Source of the DNA: a bacterium 1xD42-87
Lineage (GTDB): Bacteria > Bacillota > Clostridia > Lachnospirales > Lachnospiraceae
NCBI GenBank assembly: GCA_003611805.1
Contig: RAYM01000042.1
Coordinates: 1-59,458, forward strand
DNA: 59,458 nt
Direction: 5' to 3'
A program made the position numbers and the translations under genes. The notes below the pieces were generated by a model that was not told the DNA's origin, did not search any database, and was given only the letters and a program-made list of their open reading frames with translations. Below, piece by piece: positions 24,561-33,052 of the stretch (the first letter of the stretch is position 1; each line of letters begins with the position of its first letter).

Positions 24561-26239
24561 GGACATTATTAAGGGTATCTTCAAAACAACAGCTGCATGA
24601 GGATGATATCCCACTGCAAAGAGAGGAAACAAAAAGTTATATAGCGAAACACCAAGACTGGATATTTGACATGGAATATATAGAGAAAGCAGTATCGGCA
24701 TATAAAAACGGAGTTGAGGACAGGGAAGTCCTCATGCAGATTAAGGAAGATGCCGAAAATAAGGAATTTGACATTCTTCTTACATACATGACCGACAGGA
24801 TAGGACGGAGGGAGGAATACAGCTTTTACATTAGTGAATTATATAAAGCCGGCATAGAGGTCTGGACCGTAAAGGACGGTAAGATTAAAAATGATGAACA
24901 TACAGACAGCCTGATTACATATATACGCTTTTGGCAGAATGAGGAAGAAAGCCGGAAGCTAGGCAAGCGGGTAAGGGATGCCCTGATTGATCAGGTAGAA
25001 AAAGGGAAATTTGTAGGGGGAAAGGCCCCCTACGGATACCGGCTTGTGGAAACGTCGGAAAAAGATTCACATAAACGGAACCGGCATAAAATGGAGATTG
25101 TGGAAAAACAGGCTGAAGTCGTGCGGAAGATATATGACCTGTACATACATCAGGGATATGGATACGAAAAAATAGCAAAAGAACTAAACCGGGAAGGAAT
25201 ACCGGCTGTTTCAGCCGATAAGTGGAAAAACGGAACAATATGCAGCATATTAAAAAATCCCATATACATGGGATTTTATTCGATACACCGCAGGGAACGG
25301 GGGAAAAACTTTAAAAGGCTTGACCGGAAGGAATGGATATTGTCAAAGGAACAGGTCAAGGATATCGTGATTGTCCCGCAGTCTGACTGGGAGAAAGCGC
25401 AGGAAATCAGGGAGTCAAGGAAATCGCATTTAGAGGAAAAGAAAAGGAAAACGCTGGCCTTATATGAAGAACAGTATTCGGCACCTTTTAATCCAAGAGG
25501 AAAACTTTCATTATTGGGAATTGCGTATTGCGGTTATTGCGGTAAGCGTTTAAAAAGCGCCGGATATAACAACCGCTGGGTCACAAAGGACGGAACAGAG
25601 AAAGTGTCCTGCATAGGCAGATACGGATGTCAGGAAAAATGCGCCGAAAGAAGTTATTATTCACAGGATTTTTTGGAGAGTGTCGTGTTTGAGGTTGTGG
25701 AGAACTATCTGGAAAGGCTGAAAGAGGTAAACATTTCGGATGAGTTAAACGAAATGAAAAAACAGAAAATGCTACATGTGGAAAAAGAGCAAAAAAGAAT
25801 AGCAAAGGAGACAGACAAAAAAACAAGGGATATTAAAACGCTGGAAGATGCGCTGCCCGAAGCATTTCGGGGAGAAAGTGGAATTACTGTTGAACGTTTG
25901 TCCCGAATGATAGGTGAAAAGGAAAAAGAATTAGCGGAGTTAGAGCAGGACAGACTAAGGCTGCAGGAACAGATAGAACAAGCCAATATTACATATGATG
26001 AGTTTTCAAAATTTATTGATATTGCGCCTGACTGGAGACAGGTGTTTAAGGAGGCGGACATTCCGACAAAAAGGATGTTACTGGCTTCGCTGATAGAAAG
26101 GATTGACGTAAAAGACGAGGATATCAGCATTAAATTCAGGATTAGAATTGAGGATTTTAAGAAACATTCCGATGAGGATGAGAAGATACTCGAAACTATT
26201 GGCTCGGGTACCATTCGGTATAAACCCGGTTCAAGGTAA
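24542..26239 (+). CDS. large serine recombinase (integrase/excisionase of the element)
   Basis: A 565-residue large serine recombinase. The N-terminal resolvase domain has the catalytic Ser in LLRVSSKQQ (S13) and DRIGRR. The recombinase domain follows with APYGYRL, IYDLYIHQGYGYEKIAKELN and ILKNPIYMGF. A zinc ribbon (YCGYCGKRL and later CIGRYGCQEKC) and a long coiled coil (about 400-490) complete it. The ATG at 24542 follows AGGAGG. An in-frame upstream start at 24512 lies in the hairpin. The final residues (GTIRYKPGSR) are encoded across the right attachment site, so excision would replace the last few codons with a longer tail of about 40 codons. Confidence 0.93.
   Translation: MEVKKVRTLLRVSSKQQLHEDDIPLQREETKSYIAKHQDWIFDMEYIEKAVSAYKNGVEDREVLMQIKEDAENKEFDILLTYMTDRIGRREEYSFYISELYKAGIEVWTVKDGKIKNDEHTDSLITYIRFWQNEEESRKLGKRVRDALIDQVEKGKFVGGKAPYGYRLVETSEKDSHKRNRHKMEIVEKQAEVVRKIYDLYIHQGYGYEKIAKELNREGIPAVSADKWKNGTICSILKNPIYMGFYSIHRRERGKNFKRLDRKEWILSKEQVKDIVIVPQSDWEKAQEIRESRKSHLEEKKRKTLALYEEQYSAPFNPRGKLSLLGIAYCGYCGKRLKSAGYNNRWVTKDGTEKVSCIGRYGCQEKCAERSYYSQDFLESVVFEVVENYLERLKEVNISDELNEMKKQKMLHVEKEQKRIAKETDKKTRDIKTLEDALPEAFRGESGITVERLSRMIGEKEKELAELEQDRLRLQEQIEQANITYDEFSKFIDIAPDWRQVFKEADIPTKRMLLASLIERIDVKDEDISIKFRIRIEDFKKHSDEDEKILETIGSGTIRYKPGSR
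26208..26222. repeat. right attachment site core
   Basis: The second copy of GTACCATTCGGTATA. It lies inside the 3' end of the recombinase gene on the plus strand and at the break of the sleC-like gene on the minus strand. Confidence 0.88.
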
Positions 26240-26924
26240 AGGACATGATTGCCAGTGTGTTGGCATAGATGGCGTTCTCTGGCCATGTGGCGTAGATTTC
26301 GGATGACACCACATTCTTAATATAATCCCGGTAGCGAACATAGTAGTTGGGGGCGGTGGAGTCGTTAGGAACGCCGTCGTGCACGATGACGTATTCGGGA
26401 ATGACCACCCGGCTTAAGACGATCTCGCCGGACTCATCCATGGGTTTGATCTCGTCCTCGGGAATCTTGGGCGGATAGTCTCCGTAGAGGGTGTGGTCGG
26501 GGATGGCGATGATCTCCTCCGCATCCCCGCTCGTCTCCGTCGGCGTCATTTCAATGTTCTGGACGGCGGTCACGTCCGGCAGCACTTCCACGCCGGAGAC
26601 GATGACGGGCTCGTAACCGGGAGCGGTGACAGAGAGGGTGTACTCCGAGTAGGGCATGGGAGAGTTGGGGGTCAGGCTGTATTGCAGCGGCGGCGTTTTT
26701 AAGTCAACCGTGTCAGTCTGCCCGGAAGAGTTTGTTGTGAGCGTCTCTAACGTGGAATCCGGTTCTCCGGTGAAGGAGATGGTGATGGAGGCGTTCTCTA
26801 TGGGAATCAGTCCTACATTCGCGGTGACATTGACCTGCAGTTTCCCGGTCATGTCAGACTCTGCCGCCGCGTTATCTCTGGTCTGTGTATTTTCTGAGTT
26901 TAGTCCTTCTCTGGTTACGTCCAT
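26208..26924 (-). pseudogene. sleC: sleC-like cortex-lytic enzyme, 5' part (split by element)
   Basis: Starts at an ATG (26924) behind GAGGT. The 239 codons up to the break encode an N-terminal carboxypeptidase-regulatory-like beta domain (about 25-130, with GLIPIENASITI and NIEMTP), a linker, and the start of the SpoIID-like lytic domain (YRDYIKNVVSSEIYATWPE, then IMSFTLNRVYTEWY). In the present state translation stops three codons after the break (PSQ). No signal peptide is visible, as expected for a protein packaged in spores. A CATANNNTA match to the sigma-K -10 box (27032-27040, minus strand) lies ahead but lacks a clear -35. Confidence 0.85.
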
Positions 26925-26951
26925 ACGGATACCTCGTTTCTAAATCGCATC

Positions 26952-27010
26952 TTACAATTCCAGGTAACATTTCAAATGCATACGAAATCCGGCATGCGTG
27001 TGAATTGTAA
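26952..27010. repeat. 9-bp inverted repeat upstream of the sleC-like gene
   Basis: TTACAATTC (26952-26960) and GAATTGTAA (27002-27010) are perfect inverted copies in the leader of the sleC-like gene. They could be an operator or a leader hairpin. Nothing else supports a specific role. Confidence 0.3.
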
Positions 27011-27049
27011 TGATTGCATTTCTCTTACCCCTATGATATGCAATGAGGG

Positions 27050-27079
27050 TTGCACATGCTACCCGGAAAATGATATACT
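27050..27079 (+). promoter_or_regulatory. promoter directly abutting the 1194-aa protein gene
   Basis: TTGCAC (27050-27055) and TATACT (27074-27079) are 18 bases apart. Transcription should start near 27086, which is the A of the ATG. No ribosome site lies between the -10 box and the ATG, so the mRNA would be leaderless. Confidence 0.55.
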
Positions 27080-27085
27080 ATCGGT

Positions 27086-30000
27086 ATGGTTGTAGATGAG
27101 ATTTTAGAAGGCAAATTTCATACAGGTGACGGTTCGCTGGAGTTTTCCTGCCCGCGCATTACGCTGTCCCTTCATGCCGATACAGTCTGTGAGGGGGCTT
27201 TTTTCGTGTACGGACCGGAAGGGGCGGTGACGGAAGGGACAGTGACTGCTTCCGACCTGCGGATGACCTGTGTCACGAAGCGGTTCGGCGGCAGTGAGGA
27301 CGAGATCCTTTACCGTTTTGACGCGGCGGGGATGGAGGCGGGACAGGAGGTTTCCGGCTCGTTTTGCGTTGTGTCGAACAGGGGGGAGTATGAACTGCCC
27401 TTTCAGGTGGCGGTGCTTTCGGATGAAATAGACTCCAGCCTCGGGAAAATCCGTAACCTTTTCCACTTTACGAATCTGGCGAGAAGTAACTGGACGGAGG
27501 CGGTTTCGCTCTTTTACGATCCCTGTTTCAAAAAGGTGTTTACGGGACACGACAGACAGTATCTGGCGGCTTACAAGGGGCTTAGTGCGATGCCGGGCAA
27601 CGAGCATAATGTGGAGGAGTTCCTGCAGGAAATTCACAAGAAAAAGCCGGTGGAGTTTTTTCCCGAGGAAAGTGAGATACGGTTGGAGGAACCGGCGGGG
27701 GACGCGCGGTATGCCCTTGTCATAAACAGGAATGGCTGGGGGTATACGAGACTGCGGTTTCAGACGGAAGGGGAATTTTTAAAGCTGCAGGAGAAGTCGG
27801 CGGACGAGGGCTCTTTTGCGGGTAATATATACCGGCTTTATTATGAGATAGATTTGGAAAAGCTGCACGGCGGCATAAACTTAGGCGCGATTCTGCTTGT
27901 GCGGGAGAACGGGACAGTGCGCATTCCCGTCACCGTGGTGCAGCGCGTGCACGGAATCAGGGCGCTTGGCGCCAAACGGGAAAAGAAGCAGCTCACGGTG
28001 CAGCTTATGGAATATTATCAGGCGCACCGCTTAAAAAAGATCGGGACGGGCACATGGCTTGCGGAGACAGGCAGGCTCCTGACGCGCATGGAGCAGCTTG
28101 ACGATAAGGATGTGGCGTTGAAGCTGTTCCGGGGGCAGCTTTTAATGTCCCAGGAACGGGGCAGCGAGGCGAAATGGCAGCTAGAGAAACTGCAGGAGCA
28201 GCTGAATGCCGTACGGGAAGAAGAACCGGCGCTCTGGTGCTATTACCTTTACCTGACCACGCTGATCAGCGAGGATGATTCCTACGTGGATGAGGTGGCG
28301 GAGACGGTTTCACGGATTTACAGCCGGAGAAAGGGTGACTGGCGGATCGCGTGGCTGTTGCTTTACCTGTCTGAGGAGTATGTGGAGAGCGTTTCCCGCA
28401 GGTGGCTGCTTTTGGAGGAGCTGTTTATTCATCACTGTACCTCTCCGATGGTTTATATTGAGGCGTGGAATATTCTCTGTATGAATCCGGCAATGCTGCG
28501 CAAGCTGGATCTCTTTGAGGAACAGGTGCTGACCTATGCGGTCAAAAATAGCGTCATGCAGGAGGAAATCCTTCTGCAGGTGGTGTATCTCGCGGGGCAG
28601 AAGCGGGGGTATTCCGAGGGGCTGTTCCGTATTCTGAAAGGCTGCTATGCGCTGATCCCCCACAAGGAAGTCCTGCATGAAATCTGCAGTCTGCTGATCA
28701 GGGGAAACCGCAGTGGGGAGGTATACTTTCCATGGTTTAGCGCGGGTGTGGAGGAGAACCTGCGCATTACCAGACTTTACGAGTATTATATGATGTCGCT
28801 TCCCAAAGATTTTGACGGGGAGCTGCCCAGGATGGTGCTTCTGTATTTTGCGTACAGAAGCGATCTGCACTATGAGCTCACAGCTTATCTATATGCCTAT
28901 GTATACAGGCGCCGTGAGGAACTGGCAGATATTTATTTAAACTATATGGCGGCAATGGAGCGATTTGTGTCAGAGCAGATCAGCAGAGGCAGGATCAACA
29001 GGGATCTCGCTTATCTCTACGAAAAAATACTGACCATGTCCATGATCGACGAGCAGACCGCACGGTCGCTTGTGTCCCTGCTCTTTATGCGGGAGGTCAG
29101 GACGGAGGCGGAGAATGCAAAAGAGGTGCTGGTCGCGTATGCCTGCCGGTCGGATATCAAGCGTTTTCCGATAACGGACGGCAGGGCTTTTGTGCCGGTC
29201 TACGACAACGACTGCCGGGTGCTTCTGGGAGACGGCGAGGGGAACTTTTTTACGGAGGGTATGGCGTATTCCGTGGATGCGTTGATGAAGCCGGCCCGGC
29301 TTGCGCCGATGATCGCGCCTTTTGTGAGAAATCATCTGGGATATGCGGTTTATGCCTGCTATGCGCGTCAGCATACGTTTGCGGTGCAGGAGGACAACGC
29401 GGATCTCTTTGTGCTGCTTTCCTCGTCGGAGCGGATTGAGGAAGAGGAAAAGAAGAAAATCTATCCCATGGTGGTAGACTTTTATTATGAAAAGGACAGA
29501 ATGCGTGAGCTGGACGAGTATTTGCTAACTTTACACCCGGAGGATGTGAGCCGGCATGACAGGGGAAAGATTGTCCGTTTTCTCGTGAGCCGGGGGATGT
29601 ATGAGAAAGCTGTCGAGTGGGTCAGACGTTTCGGTCCCTACGACATGGACGCAAAAACGCTGCTGAAGCTTGGCAGCAGGCTTCTGGATCTGACGGAGAC
29701 GGAAGACGATCCGCTGCTCACGGGAACGCTTCTCTATGTGGTGCAGAAGGGCAAATACGACGACAACGTGCTCGACTATCTGGTGAAGTGGTTTGCCGGG
29801 GGCATCGGGCAGATGCGGGATATATGGAAACTGGCGGACTCTTTCGGCGTGGATACTTACAGGCTGTGTGAGCGGATGCTGATACAGATGTTATATACGG
29901 GCGTCCGGGTAAAGGAGCAGCTGGAAATCTTCCGTTCTTATACGAAGTGCGGCGGCAGCGAGCGGGTCAGGGCGGCGTTTGTATCGGCTTGCTGCTATGA

Positions 30001-30670
30001 TGATGTGGTGAAGGAAGAGCCGGCTGACCCCTATGTGTTTGAGAGCGTGCGGCAGCTTTATCAGGAGGAGGCGCCCTTGCATCTCGTCTGCCGGATCGCT
30101 TATCTGCGCTACCTTGCGGACAGGGAACGGGAAGCGGATGTGCAGAAACTGTGCGGCATTTTTCTGGAGTCGCTTCTCGCACAGGGGATTGTGATGCCGT
30201 TCTATCGAAAGTATTTTGGATGTGTGCCGCAGCTTGGCGCTTATCTGGACAAGACTATGGTGGAGTACCGCACAGCTTCCGGTGCGCGGGTGATGATCCA
30301 CTACCTGATCCAGGAGGAGGGTGCGGACGGACAGAAACATGCCAGCGAGGAAAGTACGGACGGGCAGGAATATAGCCATGAGGAGATGCGGGATATGTTC
30401 GGCGGCATCTGTGTCAGTGAGTTCATTCTGTTTTTCGGGGAGCAGCTTAGGTATTATATTACGGAGGAATCGGAGAACGGGGAGCAGCTTGTGGTGAGCG
30501 ACGTGATCCAAAAAGGGGAAGCCGGGGAGGATATCTCCGAGGGGAGATTCAGTGTTCTGAACGATATTATGATAGGAAAGACCCTGCATGATTACGATAC
30601 GGTGAATGATCTGCTGGCGGCGTATTTCAGACAGGATCATATGGTGGAGCAGATTTTTACAGTGCGTTAA
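27086..30670 (+). CDS. large conserved protein of unknown function (DUF5717-like), 1194 aa
   Basis: Soluble by prediction: no signal peptide or membrane helix. The first ~290 residues hold two beta-rich segments (about 10-110 and 190-290). The rest is largely helical with recurring Tyr/Leu-rich helix pairs of a solenoid type (for example YLYAYVYRRREELADIYLNY), and a short acidic linker near 1075. It begins a cluster of four same-strand genes. From memory it corresponds to DUF5717, seen in Lachnospiraceae next to DUF5716, but I could not check. It looks like a scaffold or assembly platform. That role is inference. Confidence 0.8.
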   Translation: MVVDEILEGKFHTGDGSLEFSCPRITLSLHADTVCEGAFFVYGPEGAVTEGTVTASDLRMTCVTKRFGGSEDEILYRFDAAGMEAGQEVSGSFCVVSNRGEYELPFQVAVLSDEIDSSLGKIRNLFHFTNLARSNWTEAVSLFYDPCFKKVFTGHDRQYLAAYKGLSAMPGNEHNVEEFLQEIHKKKPVEFFPEESEIRLEEPAGDARYALVINRNGWGYTRLRFQTEGEFLKLQEKSADEGSFAGNIYRLYYEIDLEKLHGGINLGAILLVRENGTVRIPVTVVQRVHGIRALGAKREKKQLTVQLMEYYQAHRLKKIGTGTWLAETGRLLTRMEQLDDKDVALKLFRGQLLMSQERGSEAKWQLEKLQEQLNAVREEEPALWCYYLYLTTLISEDDSYVDEVAETVSRIYSRRKGDWRIAWLLLYLSEEYVESVSRRWLLLEELFIHHCTSPMVYIEAWNILCMNPAMLRKLDLFEEQVLTYAVKNSVMQEEILLQVVYLAGQKRGYSEGLFRILKGCYALIPHKEVLHEICSLLIRGNRSGEVYFPWFSAGVEENLRITRLYEYYMMSLPKDFDGELPRMVLLYFAYRSDLHYELTAYLYAYVYRRREELADIYLNYMAAMERFVSEQISRGRINRDLAYLYEKILTMSMIDEQTARSLVSLLFMREVRTEAENAKEVLVAYACRSDIKRFPITDGRAFVPVYDNDCRVLLGDGEGNFFTEGMAYSVDALMKPARLAPMIAPFVRNHLGYAVYACYARQHTFAVQEDNADLFVLLSSSERIEEEEKKKIYPMVVDFYYEKDRMRELDEYLLTLHPEDVSRHDRGKIVRFLVSRGMYEKAVEWVRRFGPYDMDAKTLLKLGSRLLDLTETEDDPLLTGTLLYVVQKGKYDDNVLDYLVKWFAGGIGQMRDIWKLADSFGVDTYRLCERMLIQMLYTGVRVKEQLEIFRSYTKCGGSERVRAAFVSACCYDDVVKEEPADPYVFESVRQLYQEEAPLHLVCRIAYLRYLADREREADVQKLCGIFLESLLAQGIVMPFYRKYFGCVPQLGAYLDKTMVEYRTASGARVMIHYLIQEEGADGQKHASEESTDGQEYSHEEMRDMFGGICVSEFILFFGEQLRYYITEESENGEQLVVSDVIQKGEAGEDISEGRFSVLNDIMIGKTLHDYDTVNDLLAAYFRQDHMVEQIFTVR

Positions 30671-30672
30671 CA

Positions 30673-30785
30673 GTGTGAGAAGTACTTCTAATCACTCGCA
30701 GCAAAGGCTGCCTCGCGAAGAAGTACTAAGTCTGCGAGGCAGACTTTTCTCACACAGGAGAATGCCCCAAAAGAGGGCATTCTCC
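30673..30785 (+). other. structured intercistronic RNA with alternative pairings
   Basis: An outer stem GTGTGAGAA (30673-30681) with TTCTCACAC (30747-30755) encloses two arms. Arm one pairs 30681-30689 with 30719-30727 and holds the inner hairpin GCAGC/GCTGC. Arm two is an 8-bp hairpin, 30728-30735 with 30739-30746. The segment 30708-30716 can instead pair perfectly (9 bp) with 30734-30742, which would break both arms. A separate 11-bp hairpin follows (30757-30767 with 30775-30785) before the AGGAG of the next gene. Confidence 0.7.
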
Positions 30786-30803
30786 GAAGGTTAGGAGAGT
30801 AGT

Positions 30804-32117
30804 ATGTTTCTGGGAACGAAAGAGGACGGCAAACCGCATAAGGGAAGTGTGTTTGTGGGGTATGATCTGGGGGAGCGGTATACCCAGATCAGCTATTGTC
30901 TCTTTGAAGAGAGCGACGTGGAGACGGTTGCGCCCGTGGTGGGGACGAAGCAGTACAATATCCCTTTTATGTTATGTAAACGAAAAGGCACCAACCAGTG
31001 GCTTTACGGCAAGGAGGCGGTCAGGAGCGCAGGGGATGAGACCATGTGCCCGGTGGACGACATTCTGAATTTTGCCAGAAAAGGGATGGAGATTGAACTG
31101 GACGGGGAGACATATGACCCGGTGGCGCTTCTGACTCTCTTTATCAGAAAAAGTCTGGGGCTTATGAGTTTCATTGTTCCGGTGGAGCACATCGGCGCCC
31201 TGCTGTTCACGGTGGACCGGATGGACGACCGCATGGTGGAGATCCTTTTGCAGGTGGCGGCAAACCTGCAGGTAAAGACAGAACATATTTATTTTCAGAG
31301 CCACACGGAGAGCTTTTACTCCTTTATGCTGTACCAACCCTCGGAACTGTGGGCGTATCAGGTGGTGGTCTGCGAGCATGACGGGAGATATTTAAAGACA
31401 TATCGTATGGAATGCAACAAGAGGACCACGCCCATAGTGGCGCTGATCGAGGAAGCTTGCTACGAGACGGTTGTGGTGCCTGAGGAGAATGAGGAGGAGG
31501 CTGTAAAGGAGGACGCCTTCCGGGTGGCGGACGAGCGGTTCCTCGGGATTCTGGAAAAGCTCTGCGAAGGGCGGATCGTCTCTTCGGCGTATCTTCTGGG
31601 CGACGGTTTCAGGGAGGAGTGGCATAAAAAATCGCTGCAGTTTCTCTGCCGGAACAGGCGGGTGTTTCAGGGCAATAATCTGTACAGCCGGGGGGCGGTC
31701 TACAGTCTTTTGGAGAAGTTCGACGCTTCCGAGGCAGGAAAGACCCATATCTTTCTGGGTGAAGATAAACTGAAGGCAAATATCGGCATGCGGGTGCTGC
31801 GGCAGGGGAAGGAATCCTATTACGCGATTTTGGACGCGGGGGAGAACTGGTACGATCTGCACAAGTCCTGCGAAATTCTCTTGTCTGGGGAAAAGGAGGT
31901 TTCCTTCGTGGTCACGCCGCTTAACGGGAAAAATGTGGAGACAAGAACGATTCCCCTTGCAGGGGCGAGGGAGACGGGCGCGCCCTTTACCAGATACGCG
32001 CTGGATGTGGCGATGGCTTCCGCGGATACGGTGGCGGTAACCGTGACGGACCTGGGTCTGGGCGAGTTTTTCCCTGCGTCGGGACAGAAGTGGGAGGAGT
32101 CGTTTCAGATTATCTAG
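30804..32117 (+). CDS. Hsp70/actin-fold-like protein (DUF5716-like), 437 aa
   Basis: A soluble protein whose motifs suggest the actin-like ATPase fold: an N-terminal phosphate-1-like strand turn (VFVGYDLGERYTQISYC, residues about 15-31), a second-domain strand pair (YQVVVCEHDGRYLKTYRM), and an adenosine-like motif near 270 (SAYLLGDGFREEW). The C-terminal ~100 residues look like a beta domain. GGAGAG lies ahead of the ATG. From memory this matches DUF5716. It is the second gene of the four-gene cluster, and with the TPR and scaffold neighbours suggests a chaperone-like module. ATP binding is not proven by these motifs. Confidence 0.7.
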   Translation: MFLGTKEDGKPHKGSVFVGYDLGERYTQISYCLFEESDVETVAPVVGTKQYNIPFMLCKRKGTNQWLYGKEAVRSAGDETMCPVDDILNFARKGMEIELDGETYDPVALLTLFIRKSLGLMSFIVPVEHIGALLFTVDRMDDRMVEILLQVAANLQVKTEHIYFQSHTESFYSFMLYQPSELWAYQVVVCEHDGRYLKTYRMECNKRTTPIVALIEEACYETVVVPEENEEEAVKEDAFRVADERFLGILEKLCEGRIVSSAYLLGDGFREEWHKKSLQFLCRNRRVFQGNNLYSRGAVYSLLEKFDASEAGKTHIFLGEDKLKANIGMRVLRQGKESYYAILDAGENWYDLHKSCEILLSGEKEVSFVVTPLNGKNVETRTIPLAGARETGAPFTRYALDVAMASADTVAVTVTDLGLGEFFPASGQKWEESFQII

Positions 32118-32185
32118 GGAAACGCAGTCAGCGTGGGAAACATTTTGCTCAGCGTTTTTCTGGGCGATGAGGGACGAAAGAGAAG

Positions 32186-33034
32186 ATGGATGGTCAGATG
32201 ATTTTGGGAACAGGCAGGCGGGCGGAAAACCCTTACTATATGGAGAGGTTTTATGTAAATCTGTATTCGGTGGAGGAGCTGTGTTTTCTCTTTGTGGACA
32301 GGGCGGAACTTCTGGATGCGGAGATTATGCAGCGTGGCATGGTCAGATGGCTTGAGGAGGAGTGCAGCCTGAGCGATCTTGCGCATACGCTGGATGCGCT
32401 GTTAAACAGACGCGGTTCTACGGCGGCATATGTGGGCGCGGTTCTGGAGTATGTAAATATCTACCCGGCGGACGTTACCTCTAGGACGGAAGAGATCGTG
32501 CGGGGAAACGAGGGTTTAAGCCCCTATGAGCGGCAGAAAGCGAAAGCAGACTATCTTCTCGGTGAGAAGCGGTATCTTGTGGCTTTGCAGCAGTACCAGA
32601 GTCTGGCGGGGGAGGTGCCCGCAAATGAAAAACTCCTTCTGGCGAGACTCTATCACAATATGGGCGTGGCGTGCGCAGGTATGTTTCTCTACAGTCAGGC
32701 GGCAGACTGGTTTATGAAGTCCTACCAGACAGACGGGAAAAAGGAGGGGCTTAAGATGTATCTTGCCGCGCTGCGTATGGGGCAGCAGGAGAATGCGTAT
32801 ATTGATTATATTGCGGCACATCCCGAATACCATGAACTTTCTTTGGAGGTGGAGCGGATGATGAAGCGGGCGGAAGGTTCTTTTGAGGGAACGGATGAAA
32901 ACAGGATGCTTGTCACTTATCAGGTGATGAAGGAGGAGGGGGCGGGCGCGCTTGGCAGTTCTACGCCTTATTATGAAGAGATTGGAAAGCTGACTGCAGG
33001 GCTGAAGGAAAAGTACCGCAGGAGCATGAGATAG
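32186..33034 (+). CDS. TPR-like helical repeat protein, 282 aa
   Basis: All-helical. Residues about 110-215 show tetratricopeptide-like helix pairs (KADYLLGEKRYLVALQQYQSL, then LARLYHNMGVACAGMFLYSQAADWFMKSY). The ribosome site is poor (GAGAAG close to the ATG), and an ATG at 32198 is an alternative start. It lies between the Hsp70-like gene and the membrane coiled-coil gene with small gaps. TPR proteins often serve as adaptors for Hsp70-type proteins, which fits the context. Confidence 0.7.
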   Translation: MDGQMILGTGRRAENPYYMERFYVNLYSVEELCFLFVDRAELLDAEIMQRGMVRWLEEECSLSDLAHTLDALLNRRGSTAAYVGAVLEYVNIYPADVTSRTEEIVRGNEGLSPYERQKAKADYLLGEKRYLVALQQYQSLAGEVPANEKLLLARLYHNMGVACAGMFLYSQAADWFMKSYQTDGKKEGLKMYLAALRMGQQENAYIDYIAAHPEYHELSLEVERMMKRAEGSFEGTDENRMLVTYQVMKEEGAGALGSSTPYYEEIGKLTAGLKEKYRRSMR

Positions 33035-33052
33035 AACGCAGGGAGGAGAAAA

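Larger units (their letters stand above)
21941..26222. mobile_element. 4.27-kb serine-recombinase element inserted in the sleC-like gene
   Basis: Bounded by the direct repeat GTACCATTCGGTATA at 21941-21955 and 26208-26222 (unit length 4,267 bp). It is AT-rich against GC-rich flanks. It carries a broken SHOCT gene, a lipoprotein gene, a candidate hydrophobic toxin, a TnpW-like small gene and a large serine recombinase whose last codons run through the right repeat. No conjugation, capsid or replication genes are seen. Removing one unit restores an uninterrupted 431-codon host gene. It may be an integrative element, or a skin-like element excised in the sporulating mother cell. Confidence 0.88.

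Noticed and set aside
21941..26222. Element as a prophage or conjugative transposon
   Set aside because: No capsid, lysis, replication, relaxase or type IV secretion genes are present in the 4.27 kb.
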